From the NCBI GenBank assembly GCA_016191245.1, contig JACPOY010000025.1, positions 124,001 through 188,000 on the forward strand: DNA of 64,000 nucleotides. The letters are read 5' to 3'. This document shows, piece after piece, positions 26,373 to 34,965 of this stretch. A model generated the notes under the pieces. The model saw only the letters and a list, made by a program, of their open reading frames with translations, was not told the origin of the DNA and made no database searches. This DNA comes from Gammaproteobacteria bacterium (GTDB lineage Bacteria; Pseudomonadota; Gammaproteobacteria; Berkiellales; Berkiellaceae). A program made the translations under genes and the position numbers. Position 1 is the first letter of the stretch. Each line of letters begins with the position of its first letter.

Positions 26373-26840
26373 ATGAAAATTAATTATATCAATCGAGTCA
26401 TCTTATTTGTACTGCTATTTTCATTCAATGTATCGTTTGCCCGAGACACTGTCTCAGAAACTGCATCAACGCTTTATTATCAAATTCCCGCTGGCGTAAA
26501 AAAACTAGCTACACCTATTGATATAAATTTAGAAAATATTGAAACAGAAAATTTTATCGTTAAAGCCACTATCAATGGCAAAGGTTCTTATCAATTTATG
26601 GTGGATACGGGTATTCCGATCACCATGATTTCAAAGGAAGTAGCCCAAGATCTCAATTTGCAATCGCCACAAGTTAAAGATTTTACGGGCAATTATACTA
26701 ATCTAAAGTCTGTTCATTATAAAATAAAAGAACTGTCTCTAGGTGAGGCCGCACTTTATGATTATGATGTAGCTGTACTTGATGAACCTAATATTATTAC
26801 CAACGATCAAAAAAATAGATTATTAAAAATTGAAGAATAA
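26373..26840 (+). CDS. Small exported retropepsin-like protein
   Basis: 155 residues with a Sec signal peptide (cleavage near SFA-RD) followed by a domain carrying FMVDTGIPITMISKEVAQDL (about 73-92), the D-T-G motif and following hydrophobic stretch of retroviral-type aspartic proteases. The usual later G-x-D-x-L element is absent and the domain ends early, so it is either a minimal or a truncated member, possibly inactive. AAGGAAAGCG precedes the ATG. Probably co-transcribed with the BtpA-like gene 20 bp upstream. Confidence 0.7.
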   Translation: MKINYINRVILFVLLFSFNVSFARDTVSETASTLYYQIPAGVKKLATPIDINLENIETENFIVKATINGKGSYQFMVDTGIPITMISKEVAQDLNLQSPQVKDFTGNYTNLKSVHYKIKELSLGEAALYDYDVAVLDEPNIITNDQKNRLLKIEE

Positions 26841-26851
26841 TGAGTTTCAGA

Positions 26852-27763
26852 TTACAGCTGTGCTAAGGCTAGTTGGATCTCAGGTAGGGCTTGTAAGGCG
26901 GCAGCTCTACCAGCTTCATACATTTCTTCATTGGCATGGTCATCAAACATGCCAAATTGATCAATAGCAGGGTGAATCACAATATCAGCTTGTGCAGTTT
27001 GAAATTTCGACAATTTAAAATAGGAAATATGTAACGATCTCATTGCGAGTTGATAGGTTGTATTAATGGGACCATAATCTGGTGACGTCCCAATATCAAC
27101 GGCAATAATAATTTTCGGTGAGAACTGCTTGGCAACTTCAACAGGGACAGGGCTTGCAACGCCACCATCGACTAAGGTTTTGCCATATATCCGTACCGGG
27201 TTAAAAAGCATGGGGATAGCACTTGAGGCATGTAACGCCGGAGCAAGAGGCCCGCTTCTTATCACAAAAGCTTCTCCTTTATTAGCATCGGTTGTTACAA
27301 CAGCTAAAGGAATTTTTAATTGGTTGAAATCTTTAGCATAGATATTTTTTTGCACAAATAGCTTAATTGCATTTCCTTCGACCGGGCCTGTGAGTCGCCA
27401 GAGCATTTGCACGCTGGCAAACCAATTCAAATCGAGAAGGTCCCATTTATTCAAAGCAATTACCTTATTCTTCATATTATGCGCATGAGGTTCATCAGCA
27501 TAAAGTGCACCAATGATGCTACCTGCACTGCTTCCTACGATGAGATCGATAGGGATCTGATGTTGTTCTAGCACCTCAAGTACTCCTGCATGAGCAAGGG
27601 CTCTTGCGCCACCACCACTTAAGACAACAGCTACGCGTACATTCTCTAATTGAGGAGCGGGGGGAGGATTATCTGGCACAAGAATAAAGTCAGGTAGCGG
27701 GTGCAAAGCGCAACCACTATTTAACATAAAACAAGCAATCAAGAGGATCTTGAGATAATGCAT
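26852..27763 (-). CDS. Patatin-like phospholipase lipoprotein (RssA type)
   Basis: 303-residue esterase/phospholipase A of the patatin fold with a Ser-Asp dyad: oxyanion loop GGGARALAHAG (50-60), nucleophile elbow G-S-S79-A-G and the dyad aspartate in LVDGGVASPVPVEVA. N-terminal lipobox LNSGC (C18) marks it as a lipoprotein, so it is probably tethered to a membrane outside the cytoplasm. Patatin-like phospholipases are frequent in host-associated bacteria. Substrate unknown. Monocistronic, converging with the small exported protein. Confidence 0.9.
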   Translation of the reverse strand: MHYLKILLIACFMLNSGCALHPLPDFILVPDNPPPAPQLENVRVAVVLSGGGARALAHAGVLEVLEQHQIPIDLIVGSSAGSIIGALYADEPHAHNMKNKVIALNKWDLLDLNWFASVQMLWRLTGPVEGNAIKLFVQKNIYAKDFNQLKIPLAVVTTDANKGEAFVIRSGPLAPALHASSAIPMLFNPVRIYGKTLVDGGVASPVPVEVAKQFSPKIIIAVDIGTSPDYGPINTTYQLAMRSLHISYFKLSKFQTAQADIVIHPAIDQFGMFDDHANEEMYEAGRAAALQALPEIQLALAQL

Positions 27764-27839
27764 TTGAAATTATTAACTAGCGATGAAGTAAAAACATTGG
27801 TTATTCTACGGATGTTTGGCTCAAATGCAACTATAGAGA

Positions 27840-28580
27840 CTAATAATTAGGGTGTACTATCCGCAAAAGTTGTAATAAGAACAGATGAACGAAGTAAATC
27901 TCAAGAGAAAACCGCGAGGTGATTAAAGCAGGAATTAATAATAATTTAGGTATATAAAGATTTTTGAGTTCAAAACTACGCATGAATAAAAACATACTTA
28001 AGGTGAGCGCCGCAAAGCTATAGGTAAAATAAGGATTAATATTAAAACCAAAATAAGCACATTCCCACACAAAATAAGTTAATAATGATAGCAACAGCCA
28101 GCATTCGCCCTGTTTATCTTTTAGAGCAATATAGCGAGCGCTGTAGGCAATTAAAATGCCAAGCAATCCATAATCAAGATAAAAATAAGCGAAAACATTC
28201 ACTACGACACATATAAGAAATGCAACTATTCGAGGAATGGTCCCTAATTTTTCCGCTGGCCAATATTTGAAGCAAAAGTGAATAAGAATAAAATTGAGCA
28301 ATATATTCAGTTGAGGCTGACCAGTGAGGAAATATCCCGTGATGGTCAAGATAATGCCATACAGAATGAGCATGATATTAAGATGCAGTTTACCGGAATA
28401 ACCGATTAAAAAGAAAAATAAAGGCGCAGCAGCACGACCTATGAGTCGGCACCACATATTGTCATGCAAGAGAAATTGTCCACAATGATCAACAAACATC
28501 AAGAGAATGGCGATAACCTTGATGAAATCGTGGGTGTTAAAAACCTCACCATATTTGAACAATCTCTGGCTATTTATCAC
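27840..28580 (-). CDS. TraX-like multipass membrane protein
   Basis: 246 residues, about eight TM helices. The N-terminal FIKVIAILLMFVDHCGQFLL, with RLIGRAAAPLFFFLIGYS soon after, is characteristic of the TraX/acyltransferase-3-like family (TraX acetylates F-pilin). No conjugation genes are near, so the acceptor is unknown and may be a surface molecule. The C-terminus ends in the SLEIYFVHLFLLQLL helix, typical of such families. Start ATG has no clear ribosome site. Confidence 0.75.
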   Translation of the reverse strand: MINSQRLFKYGEVFNTHDFIKVIAILLMFVDHCGQFLLHDNMWCRLIGRAAAPLFFFLIGYSGKLHLNIMLILYGIILTITGYFLTGQPQLNILLNFILIHFCFKYWPAEKLGTIPRIVAFLICVVVNVFAYFYLDYGLLGILIAYSARYIALKDKQGECWLLLSLLTYFVWECAYFGFNINPYFTYSFAALTLSMFLFMRSFELKNLYIPKLLLIPALITSRFSLEIYFVHLFLLQLLRIVHPNY

Positions 28581-28779
28581 ATGTCCTCAGAAAGCGTTTA
28601 TTTTGCTTTTTGATCATAGCAACATAAATACCCTTTGTCGTGAAAGTGATTGATTTTGTACCCAAAAGTCCGAGGTAGCCTCTTATCATTGTAGGATGGC
28701 TACTTATCGGTCAAATATTAACGATGCACGATGTATTCAGTTAACTTACAACCTGCTATTCTTGGGAAATGGGGTGGAT

Positions 28780-29517
28780 ATGCAGTACTTAGCCATTTTG
28801 GCGACAATTCTTTTGCAAGTATTTTGTGTTGTGCATGCATTACGTCGTGGCTATCCTACTCAATTTGTCATTATCATTTTAGTGTTTCCAGTGATTGGGT
28901 CACTTGCTTATTTAACAATAGAAATAGGACCTGATATCTATCATCGATTTCTGAGACGTTCTATTAATAATCTGCGTCCTAAACAAAATCCATTTCAAGA
29001 ATTAGCACAGTTACAAAATCAAGTAAAAAATCATCCGACAGCTGAGAATCAACATCGATTATCAAAAATGTATCAACAAATAGGTCATTTTAATGAATCG
29101 ATCTTCTTATTAGATAATCTACTTCAACAAAAGGCTTTTTCATCAGATCCCTATTTATTATTAGATAAAGCAAATGCGCACTTTGCTTTAAATGATTTTC
29201 AATCAACGAAGCAAATTCTTGATGTTTTAAAAAGCGAAAATCCTACTTTTCAATCTCCAACAGGGGATTTGTTATACGCCAGAACTTTATCAGAGTTAGG
29301 TTTTATTGAAGAGGCCAACCTTGCATTCGAAGTTTTAGAAAGACATTTCCATGGATTAGAATCTTCCTATTATTTTCTTCAACATTTACGTAAATTAAAT
29401 GACCATCCTCGCGCTAAGGAAGTTTTGCAAAACATGCAAAATCGATTTCAGCGTTTACCCCAACATTATCGTCATGCTCAACAAGCCTGGTTAAAACAAG
29501 CTCAAAGAGAACATTAA
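28780..29517 (+). CDS. Membrane-anchored tetratricopeptide protein
   Basis: 245 residues from ATG 28780, chosen because GGGGTGG lies directly upstream; the frame is open 28 codons more but without a ribosome site. Two N-terminal hydrophobic helices around YAILAT... and PTQFVIIILVFPVIGSLAYL resemble the PLDc_N-type anchor; then from residue 75 on, three or four TPR-like helical repeats (NHPTAENQHRLSKMYQQIGHF, then SSDPYLLLDKANAHFALNDF, then GDLLYARTLSELGFIEEANL). TPRs mediate protein contacts. The partner is unknown. Monocistronic. Confidence 0.75.
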   Translation: MQYLAILATILLQVFCVVHALRRGYPTQFVIIILVFPVIGSLAYLTIEIGPDIYHRFLRRSINNLRPKQNPFQELAQLQNQVKNHPTAENQHRLSKMYQQIGHFNESIFLLDNLLQQKAFSSDPYLLLDKANAHFALNDFQSTKQILDVLKSENPTFQSPTGDLLYARTLSELGFIEEANLAFEVLERHFHGLESSYYFLQHLRKLNDHPRAKEVLQNMQNRFQRLPQHYRHAQQAWLKQAQREH

Positions 29518-29629
29518 AATAGTGTAGTTCAACCAAGTTCAAGCAATAAAGTCAAGCAATAAAGTCTAAACTTTTTTCTTATTCTTTGAGTCTAAAAATC
29601 AAAGGGTGTGATTATTGACTGGTGATGAT

Positions 29630-30130
29630 ATGGCAACATTTAACAAAAAGCATTTATTTACCCATATTTGGGTAGTCATCATGCTTGCTCTTATTGCCTT
29701 AGCCCTATTGATATATCCCTCAGAAGGAGAGGGGAGGACTTTAATTATTATCAAACATGATAATGCGGCAAAACGTAATGCCACCAGTCCAAGTTTAAGT
29801 CGAGACAGCCGAGAGATTTCACAAGCTAGAAGAAATATCGAACGAAAACAACGTCAAGTTGAAAGAGCGCGTCAGGATGTAGCCAATGCCTATATCCCAC
29901 GTTCAGAGCTTTATCAAACAACAAGATTTTATGATATTCAGAATGCCGAAAACCAATTATACAATGCACAAATGGACTTGCGTGCTGCTGATAATGATTT
30001 ATATTGGCGCAAAAGAATTCGTGAAAGCAATGAAAGAGAAAGACAACTTAATATTCAAAAACGAGAAAACAAGAAAATTTATAAAAAAATTCAGAACAAT
30101 CCTCCCTATCAAGAATATGATGATGAATAG
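29630..30130 (+). CDS. Membrane-anchored coiled-coil hypothetical protein
   Basis: About 166 residues from ATG 29630; a TTG at 29615 is also possible. One TM helix (about 13-33, IWVVIMLALIALALLIYPS), then a periplasmic or cytoplasmic highly charged, Arg/Gln/Glu-rich helical region with repeated ARRNIERKQRQVERARQDV-type heptads. No recognised family. It converges with the repeat-protein gene, with a hairpin between their ends. Confidence 0.65.
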   Translation: MATFNKKHLFTHIWVVIMLALIALALLIYPSEGEGRTLIIIKHDNAAKRNATSPSLSRDSREISQARRNIERKQRQVERARQDVANAYIPRSELYQTTRFYDIQNAENQLYNAQMDLRAADNDLYWRKRIRESNERERQLNIQKRENKKIYKKIQNNPPYQEYDDE

Positions 30131-30139
30131 AAAGACCTG

Positions 30140-30174
30140 CGTTTTCTTGTCTTGCGTCATAAGACAAGAAAGCG
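30140..30174. terminator. Bidirectional hairpin between convergent genes
   Basis: TTTCTTGTCTT (30143-30153), 7-base loop and AAGACAAGAAA (30161-30171) pair perfectly, extended by three further pairs. It lies between two convergent ORF ends, so it can end transcription from both sides, although no long T-run follows on the plus strand. Confidence 0.55.
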
Positions 30175-30187
30175 TTGATGGGCGTTT

Positions 30188-31609
30188 TTATAATCTCATT
30201 GACTGAAATTTTTGAATGAAATTCATGTCAACAGAGGGAACAGGTAAAGGCTTAGTCAAGTTTTGCAAAGGGAAAGAGTATTCAGAAGGATTGGTTAAAA
30301 TGGATTTGGAAAATGCTCTTTGCACAAAAGTACTTAATGCAATAACAACATTCTGTCTTTCTCGTAATAAGTTTTGATATGATACGCTGACTTTTTTATA
30401 CAAAGCTTCATCATGTATAACAAGTTGAGTCACAAAAGAGAAATTTTTACATAGATTGGCAAGATCTAGTTGTTGAACACATTCCCTTAAAGATAAATCA
30501 TTCATCATGAGATTGGCTACATCCTCATCTTTGAGGCCCAATAATCCAATATTTTTTCCGAGCGCTTTTTGTTTTAAGAGAGGATCCTGCAAAATATCGT
30601 GAGCAACTGGAACATGTGCTTGACCAAGAATCACGAGTTGCTGTCCACTGAGTGACTGTCGAGTGAGAGGATCCTCTAGCAAAGCTTGGGCTATAAATAA
30701 ATGATGTTTACCAAGTAATACAAGTTCATCTAGATTCAATTTTTTGCGTAAATCAGATGTGGTATAAATACGTTTGGCCACAGACTCATGTACTTCGGCA
30801 AGTTGCGCTAAACTGTTTCCCGTTAAACTTTCTACTAGTTCATGAGCCAGTGCTTCATGATTTTGTGCAACTCTAGCAATGCCAAAAGGCCCAAGTCGGT
30901 CACGGTATTTTTGATCATTGATTAAATAACGAGCAACAGATTCAAATTGACGACCTAAAATAACTAAAGAATTAGGATCTAATTGCATACATTTGGGATT
31001 TTTTAAAACACGCCAGATTAGATCTTCATGTAATTCTACAATCTTTGCTAAGTCGCTGCCTTCAATATTTTCCAGAATAGTTTCGTCAGCAATAATTTTT
31101 TCTGCAATCTCTTTATGATTTCTACAAAGTCGCCATAGATCACTAATATCAATTCTAGAAAATAAAGGGGAATGATATATTTTACTAGCAATGGCGAAAT
31201 GATGCTCACCTAAGCTGGCAAGTTGCATGCTATTCAATTTGCTGTGTAACTCACGATCGCTAATAATGATATCAGCAATTTCAGGAAGTTGACCTAATCT
31301 TACAATATCAACTGCAAAAAGTTTTTCACGTAATTCTGGAATTTTTAAGATAAATTTTGCAATTCTAACTTTTTTTTCACCAAGCATAGATAACGATAAG
31401 CCATCTAAATAAGGCCAATTCTTTTCATCATTAAGAAAATCAAAGGCTATTTCTTCATGCGAAGCACAAATACTTAATATATTATCAAAACCTAAATGTT
31501 CAAACTGCGATTCATTTGTCATGATGGATACGGCATGCTCTAGAGATTCCGTCCCTAGATTGAGGAGTATTGATCTTGTTGGATAACTTGGGGTAGGTGC
31601 ATGTTTCAT
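30188..31609 (-). CDS. Protein of thirteen 28-29-residue helical repeats (candidate effector)
   Basis: 473 residues from ATG 31609, preferred over 31621 because GAGG sits six bases upstream. After a short N-terminal segment, thirteen tandem repeats start near residues 44, 73, 102, 130, 158, 187, 215, 244, 267, 296, 325, 354 and 383. The consensus is L-x-x-L-G-x-x-H-x-x-I-A-x-x-I-x-x-D-x-x-L-R-x-x-L, period 28-29 with one 23-residue repeat at 244-266. Such spacing fits two helices per repeat and an alpha-solenoid, like HEAT or LRV repeats but not matching either well. No signal peptide or TM. Flanked by another effector-like gene, which makes a secreted host-directed role plausible; I do not recognise the family. 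Confidence 0.72.
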   Translation of the reverse strand: MKHAPTPSYPTRSILLNLGTESLEHAVSIMTNESQFEHLGFDNILSICASHEEIAFDFLNDEKNWPYLDGLSLSMLGEKKVRIAKFILKIPELREKLFAVDIVRLGQLPEIADIIISDRELHSKLNSMQLASLGEHHFAIASKIYHSPLFSRIDISDLWRLCRNHKEIAEKIIADETILENIEGSDLAKIVELHEDLIWRVLKNPKCMQLDPNSLVILGRQFESVARYLINDQKYRDRLGPFGIARVAQNHEALAHELVESLTGNSLAQLAEVHESVAKRIYTTSDLRKKLNLDELVLLGKHHLFIAQALLEDPLTRQSLSGQQLVILGQAHVPVAHDILQDPLLKQKALGKNIGLLGLKDEDVANLMMNDLSLRECVQQLDLANLCKNFSFVTQLVIHDEALYKKVSVSYQNLLRERQNVVIALSTFVQRAFSKSILTNPSEYSFPLQNLTKPLPVPSVDMNFIQKFQSMRL

Positions 31610-31842
31610 TATCAACCTCATTGTAAGTGATTGAATGGAAAAATTTACAGCGGACTTTTATATAAGTGTGACCTTTATCCAAAGTATAGATCTTACAATT
31701 AACAATAACGCAGTCTTAGTACATAAATAAAGCCTCATCGAAAAAACCAAACTATATTGAATACAAACGTATTTAGATTACTTGTGTATTAACACCTAAT
31801 ACTAAGTTATCTGTCCCTCAATCCTGTACAGGTGATCTTTGT

Positions 31843-33300
31843 ATGTCAAAAACTTTTCAAACATTTAATCATCCACCAAGTTCTGCCATGGAGTGGATGA
31901 TGAAGTTAGCGGTTTTCGAAGATGCTATCAACCAAAAAGGGTTATGTGCGTTTGTTGCAAAAGGATGTAATGATTTACCGCTTGAAGATAAAGTTACTAT
32001 TGCAGCATTACTCGCAAATTTAAGATATGAATATAAAGAACATAATCTTAATCTGGTATTTCGTAACTCTGAGTATTTTGCAAGATCGTTCGTCAATGAA
32101 TTATTTGAAAGTTTAAAATTTCCAATGGATAAAAATAATAAAAAAGGGTTTTATGAACTTGTTGTGAAGGCAAAAACAGGCGATGTGAATGCCGCAATGC
32201 AGTTAAAAGGTATTTTTAATAATACGCCTAAGATGGTGATTGATTCTTTGTTGTCATTTTATAATGCTTACCTAACACAAGTAGAAAAAGAAGGTGAGCA
32301 TTTGCCTGATAAAGTGCAATTAGGAAGAATTGCTAAGGCAAAAGAAATTTTTCTTAGTGTTATCTCATTTGCATTTGTAGAATCTAAAGCACTCGAACTG
32401 AGTGCTCATGATGGTTTTACTCCATTTATTAAATCACAACTATCCAAGGATTTTCGTAAATTAAAAGAATGTGGCATTATGAATGGTTTGATTGATAAAT
32501 TGGATAAAGCTAATAATTCTTATCAGCCTGTGCAAATAAAAGAAGAATTAAAATTATATTTTGATGATCTCGTAGAAACAAGAAGTAAACAATTTATTGA
32601 ATTTAATGAGCATCATCATGAAATGATCAAGTCATTGCATGATAAAGTTTCCAATTTGCATCAATTTTGTATGCAAGCATCAAGAGAGTTTCATATTGAT
32701 AGCGAGTTGCATAAAAAAATAAAACATACTGGTGCTTCGATAGAAAATATTTTTTTTGAGTTAAATACATTTTTGATCAAAGGTAATAAAATTACCAACA
32801 ATGACATTGAAAGAGCAGATAAATATATTCAAGATATTATTAATCAAAAAATCAACAATAAAACGCTACTTCAAATCGCAGTATTAATGGGTGAGCAGGA
32901 AAAAGTTGAACAATTAATAGATGCGGGTGCATTTGCCCTGACAACAACAACCGATTATGAAAGAGGATTTTTCACAAAATTACGAGATGCATTTATAGGA
33001 TTTCCTAAAGAATTGATAAAAAATTGGCGTTATCCTTTTCCTCGTACAGTTATTGAAATTGCAGAAATTTCAGGCCAAAATGATTTGGCAGTTTTAATGA
33101 ATGAAAAAATGCAACAAAGAAAAGAATGTAAATTTGTTTTTCATAACGAAGCATCAGCCATTTTGCCGAATGAACTAGATTTTTTGCTTTCGGATGATAC
33201 TATCAATAATGAAGATGTTCCGGTTTTAGAAAGCAAACCAATAGAAAGTAAAAATATCAATTCCATAGGTAAAAATTACAAAGTGCGCAAAGAGCGATAA
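31843..33300 (+). CDS. Large hypothetical protein with one ankyrin-like repeat
   Basis: 485 residues, mostly helical and not recognised over its first 340. Near residues 345-365, KTLLQIAVLMGEQEKVEQLIDAGA is a single ankyrin-type helix-turn-helix, with a second partial one near 410 (TVIEIAEISGQNDLAVLM). The C-terminus is Ser/Lys-rich and basic (ending NYKVRKER). No signal peptide or TM. Single-gene unit, divergent from the solenoid repeat gene, whose upstream gap (31610-31842) is AT-rich with no gene. Composition and the ankyrin module suggest a secreted effector, but that is inference. Confidence 0.65.
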   Translation: MSKTFQTFNHPPSSAMEWMMKLAVFEDAINQKGLCAFVAKGCNDLPLEDKVTIAALLANLRYEYKEHNLNLVFRNSEYFARSFVNELFESLKFPMDKNNKKGFYELVVKAKTGDVNAAMQLKGIFNNTPKMVIDSLLSFYNAYLTQVEKEGEHLPDKVQLGRIAKAKEIFLSVISFAFVESKALELSAHDGFTPFIKSQLSKDFRKLKECGIMNGLIDKLDKANNSYQPVQIKEELKLYFDDLVETRSKQFIEFNEHHHEMIKSLHDKVSNLHQFCMQASREFHIDSELHKKIKHTGASIENIFFELNTFLIKGNKITNNDIERADKYIQDIINQKINNKTLLQIAVLMGEQEKVEQLIDAGAFALTTTTDYERGFFTKLRDAFIGFPKELIKNWRYPFPRTVIEIAEISGQNDLAVLMNEKMQQRKECKFVFHNEASAILPNELDFLLSDDTINNEDVPVLESKPIESKNINSIGKNYKVRKER

Positions 33301-33417
33301 CGCTCTATTGTACAGTTATGATAATGTGATTAATATACATGATGTAAATGGTAGACTATCTATCATTCATCTGTTTGAAAATATGTCACATTCGACGCCA
33401 AAACGGGAGAAAGGGGT

Positions 33418-34314
33418 ATGAGTACGACGCATCGGAAAGTAAAACGTATGATACCCGCAAAAATGAGTATAGAAGGTGAGGGATTTCTTGTTCATCGAGC
33501 ATTTCCATCTCAAACGTTACTTGATTTTGATCCCTTTTTGCTTTTTGACGAAATGGGTCCTATTGATCATCAACCTGGAAATGCGAAAGGCGCACCAGAT
33601 CATCCACACCGCGGTTTTGAAACAGTTACCTATATGTTATCTGGATGTTTTGAACATAATGATTCCTTTGGTCATAATGGAAAATTAGAACCCGGAGATG
33701 TGCAATGGATGACGGCCGGAAGTGGTTTAATTCATTCAGAAATGCCAGAGAAATCTTTTCTTGAAAAGGGAGGGACTTTGCATGGAATTCAATTATGGAT
33801 AAATCTACCTAAAGAACATAAAATGATTTCACCGCATTATCAAGAAATTAAATCAGTTGATATACCTATTGGCGTTAGTGAAGATAATAAAGTTCAAGTT
33901 CGAGTATTAGCTGGAGAGGCCTTTAATGCAAAAGCTATTATACAGACAAGAACACCCATTTTTTACCTACATGCGGTTATTCAACCTGGCGGAAGGTGGG
34001 AACAGCCAATTTTAAAAGAATTCAATGTATTTGCTTATGTGCTCAAAGGTGAAGGATTGTTCAGTAGAAAATCAGAGACAAATCTTAAGTCTTGCGAATT
34101 ACATCAAATGATCATGTTTGATAATGATGGTGATAGTATTGAATTGATTGTTCCGAGTGATTTTAATGATCCATTTGAAGTATTATTGATTGGCGGCGTA
34201 CCAATTAATGAACCTATTGTGCGCTATGGTCCTTTTGTGATGAATACAGAGGAAGAAATTAGAACAGCTTTTATTGACTATCATACTGGCAAAATGGGAA
34301 CTATCAAACGCTAA
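33418..34314 (+). CDS. Pirin family protein
   Basis: 298-residue bicupin of the pirin family. Metal-binding residues are visible in the N-terminal cupin: H62, H64 (DHPHRGFETVTY), H106 and E108 (SGLIHSEMP). Bacterial pirins include quercetinases and redox-sensitive regulators; function here is unspecified. The ATG is preceded by AGAAAGGGGT. Just downstream comes a remnant of a cation-efflux gene and then a RimJ-like gene. Confidence 0.93.
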   Translation: MSTTHRKVKRMIPAKMSIEGEGFLVHRAFPSQTLLDFDPFLLFDEMGPIDHQPGNAKGAPDHPHRGFETVTYMLSGCFEHNDSFGHNGKLEPGDVQWMTAGSGLIHSEMPEKSFLEKGGTLHGIQLWINLPKEHKMISPHYQEIKSVDIPIGVSEDNKVQVRVLAGEAFNAKAIIQTRTPIFYLHAVIQPGGRWEQPILKEFNVFAYVLKGEGLFSRKSETNLKSCELHQMIMFDNDGDSIELIVPSDFNDPFEVLLIGGVPINEPIVRYGPFVMNTEEEIRTAFIDYHTGKMGTIKR

Positions 34315-34324
34315 AGGATCTCAT

Positions 34325-34447
34325 ATGCATCATGATCATTCTCATCAACATCAAGAAATCAATTACAATAAAAGATTTATTTTCGGCATTTTTCTTAATA
34401 TTATTTTAGTTGCGGTCCAAAGTTGCGAGGTTTCTTGTAATAGGTAA
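34325..34447 (+). pseudogene. Truncated N-terminus of a CDF-type cation efflux gene
   Basis: An ATG at 34325 opens a 40-codon frame: His-rich start (MHHDHSHQHQ), then NYNKRFIFGIFLNIILVAVQ, which looks like the cytoplasmic His-rich tail and first TM helix of a CzcD/ZitB-type cation diffusion facilitator. After that the frame carries non-homologous residues and stops at 34447. The remaining several hundred bases of such a gene are missing, and the next gene follows immediately. Remnant call is based on this resemblance only. Confidence 0.55.
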
Positions 34448-34451
34448 TGAA

Positions 34452-34961
34452 ATGCAAATAAACATTCGTGAACTTACATATGAAGATGAAGCTGATTTTT
34501 TAAAGATGACCAATCAAAGTCAAGCTTTACATCATATTTGGGTAAAACCGCCGTTGAATCATGAAGAATTTAATGAGTTTTATATTCGCGTATCTCAAAC
34601 TTCTACCCATAAGAGTTATATAACCTTTACTCAGGACAATGATATTGTGGGAGTATTTAACATAAGCGAAATAGTGCGTGGCTGTTTTCAGAGTGCCTAT
34701 TTAGGGTTCTATGCCTCAAGTTTATTTGCTGGCAAAGGGCTGATGAGTAAAAGCTTAAAACAGCTGATTCATAAAGCATTTGTAGAGTTACAGTTACATC
34801 GTATTGAAGCAAACATCCAACCTGAAAACAAGAAATCAATTGATCTTGTTAAAAATAATGGATTTCGCAAAGAAGGGTTTTCGCCAAGATATTTAAAAAT
34901 AAATAATCAATGGTGTGATCACGAACGTTGGGCAATGACAGTTGAAGAGTGGATGGGTTGA
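34452..34961 (+). CDS. GNAT acetyltransferase, RimJ/RimL type
   Basis: 169 residues. MQINIRELTYEDEADFLKMT starts at ATG 34452, after an AGGTAATGA that serves as ribosome site; a longer open frame begins at 34410 but overlaps the CDF remnant. The GNAT acetyl-CoA region reads LFAGKGLMSKSLKQLI, followed by LHRIEANIQPENKKSIDLVKNNGFRKEG, the classical RimJ/RimL C-terminal part. Members acetylate N-termini of ribosomal proteins or other substrates. Confidence 0.87.
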   Translation: MQINIRELTYEDEADFLKMTNQSQALHHIWVKPPLNHEEFNEFYIRVSQTSTHKSYITFTQDNDIVGVFNISEIVRGCFQSAYLGFYASSLFAGKGLMSKSLKQLIHKAFVELQLHRIEANIQPENKKSIDLVKNNGFRKEGFSPRYLKINNQWCDHERWAMTVEEWMG

Positions 34962-34965
34962 TGTT

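Noticed and set aside
33286..33310. AGAGCG-ATAA-CGCTCT hairpin at the end of the 31843 gene
   Set aside because: The six-base stem contains the stop codon and lacks a T-tail; too weak to call a terminator.
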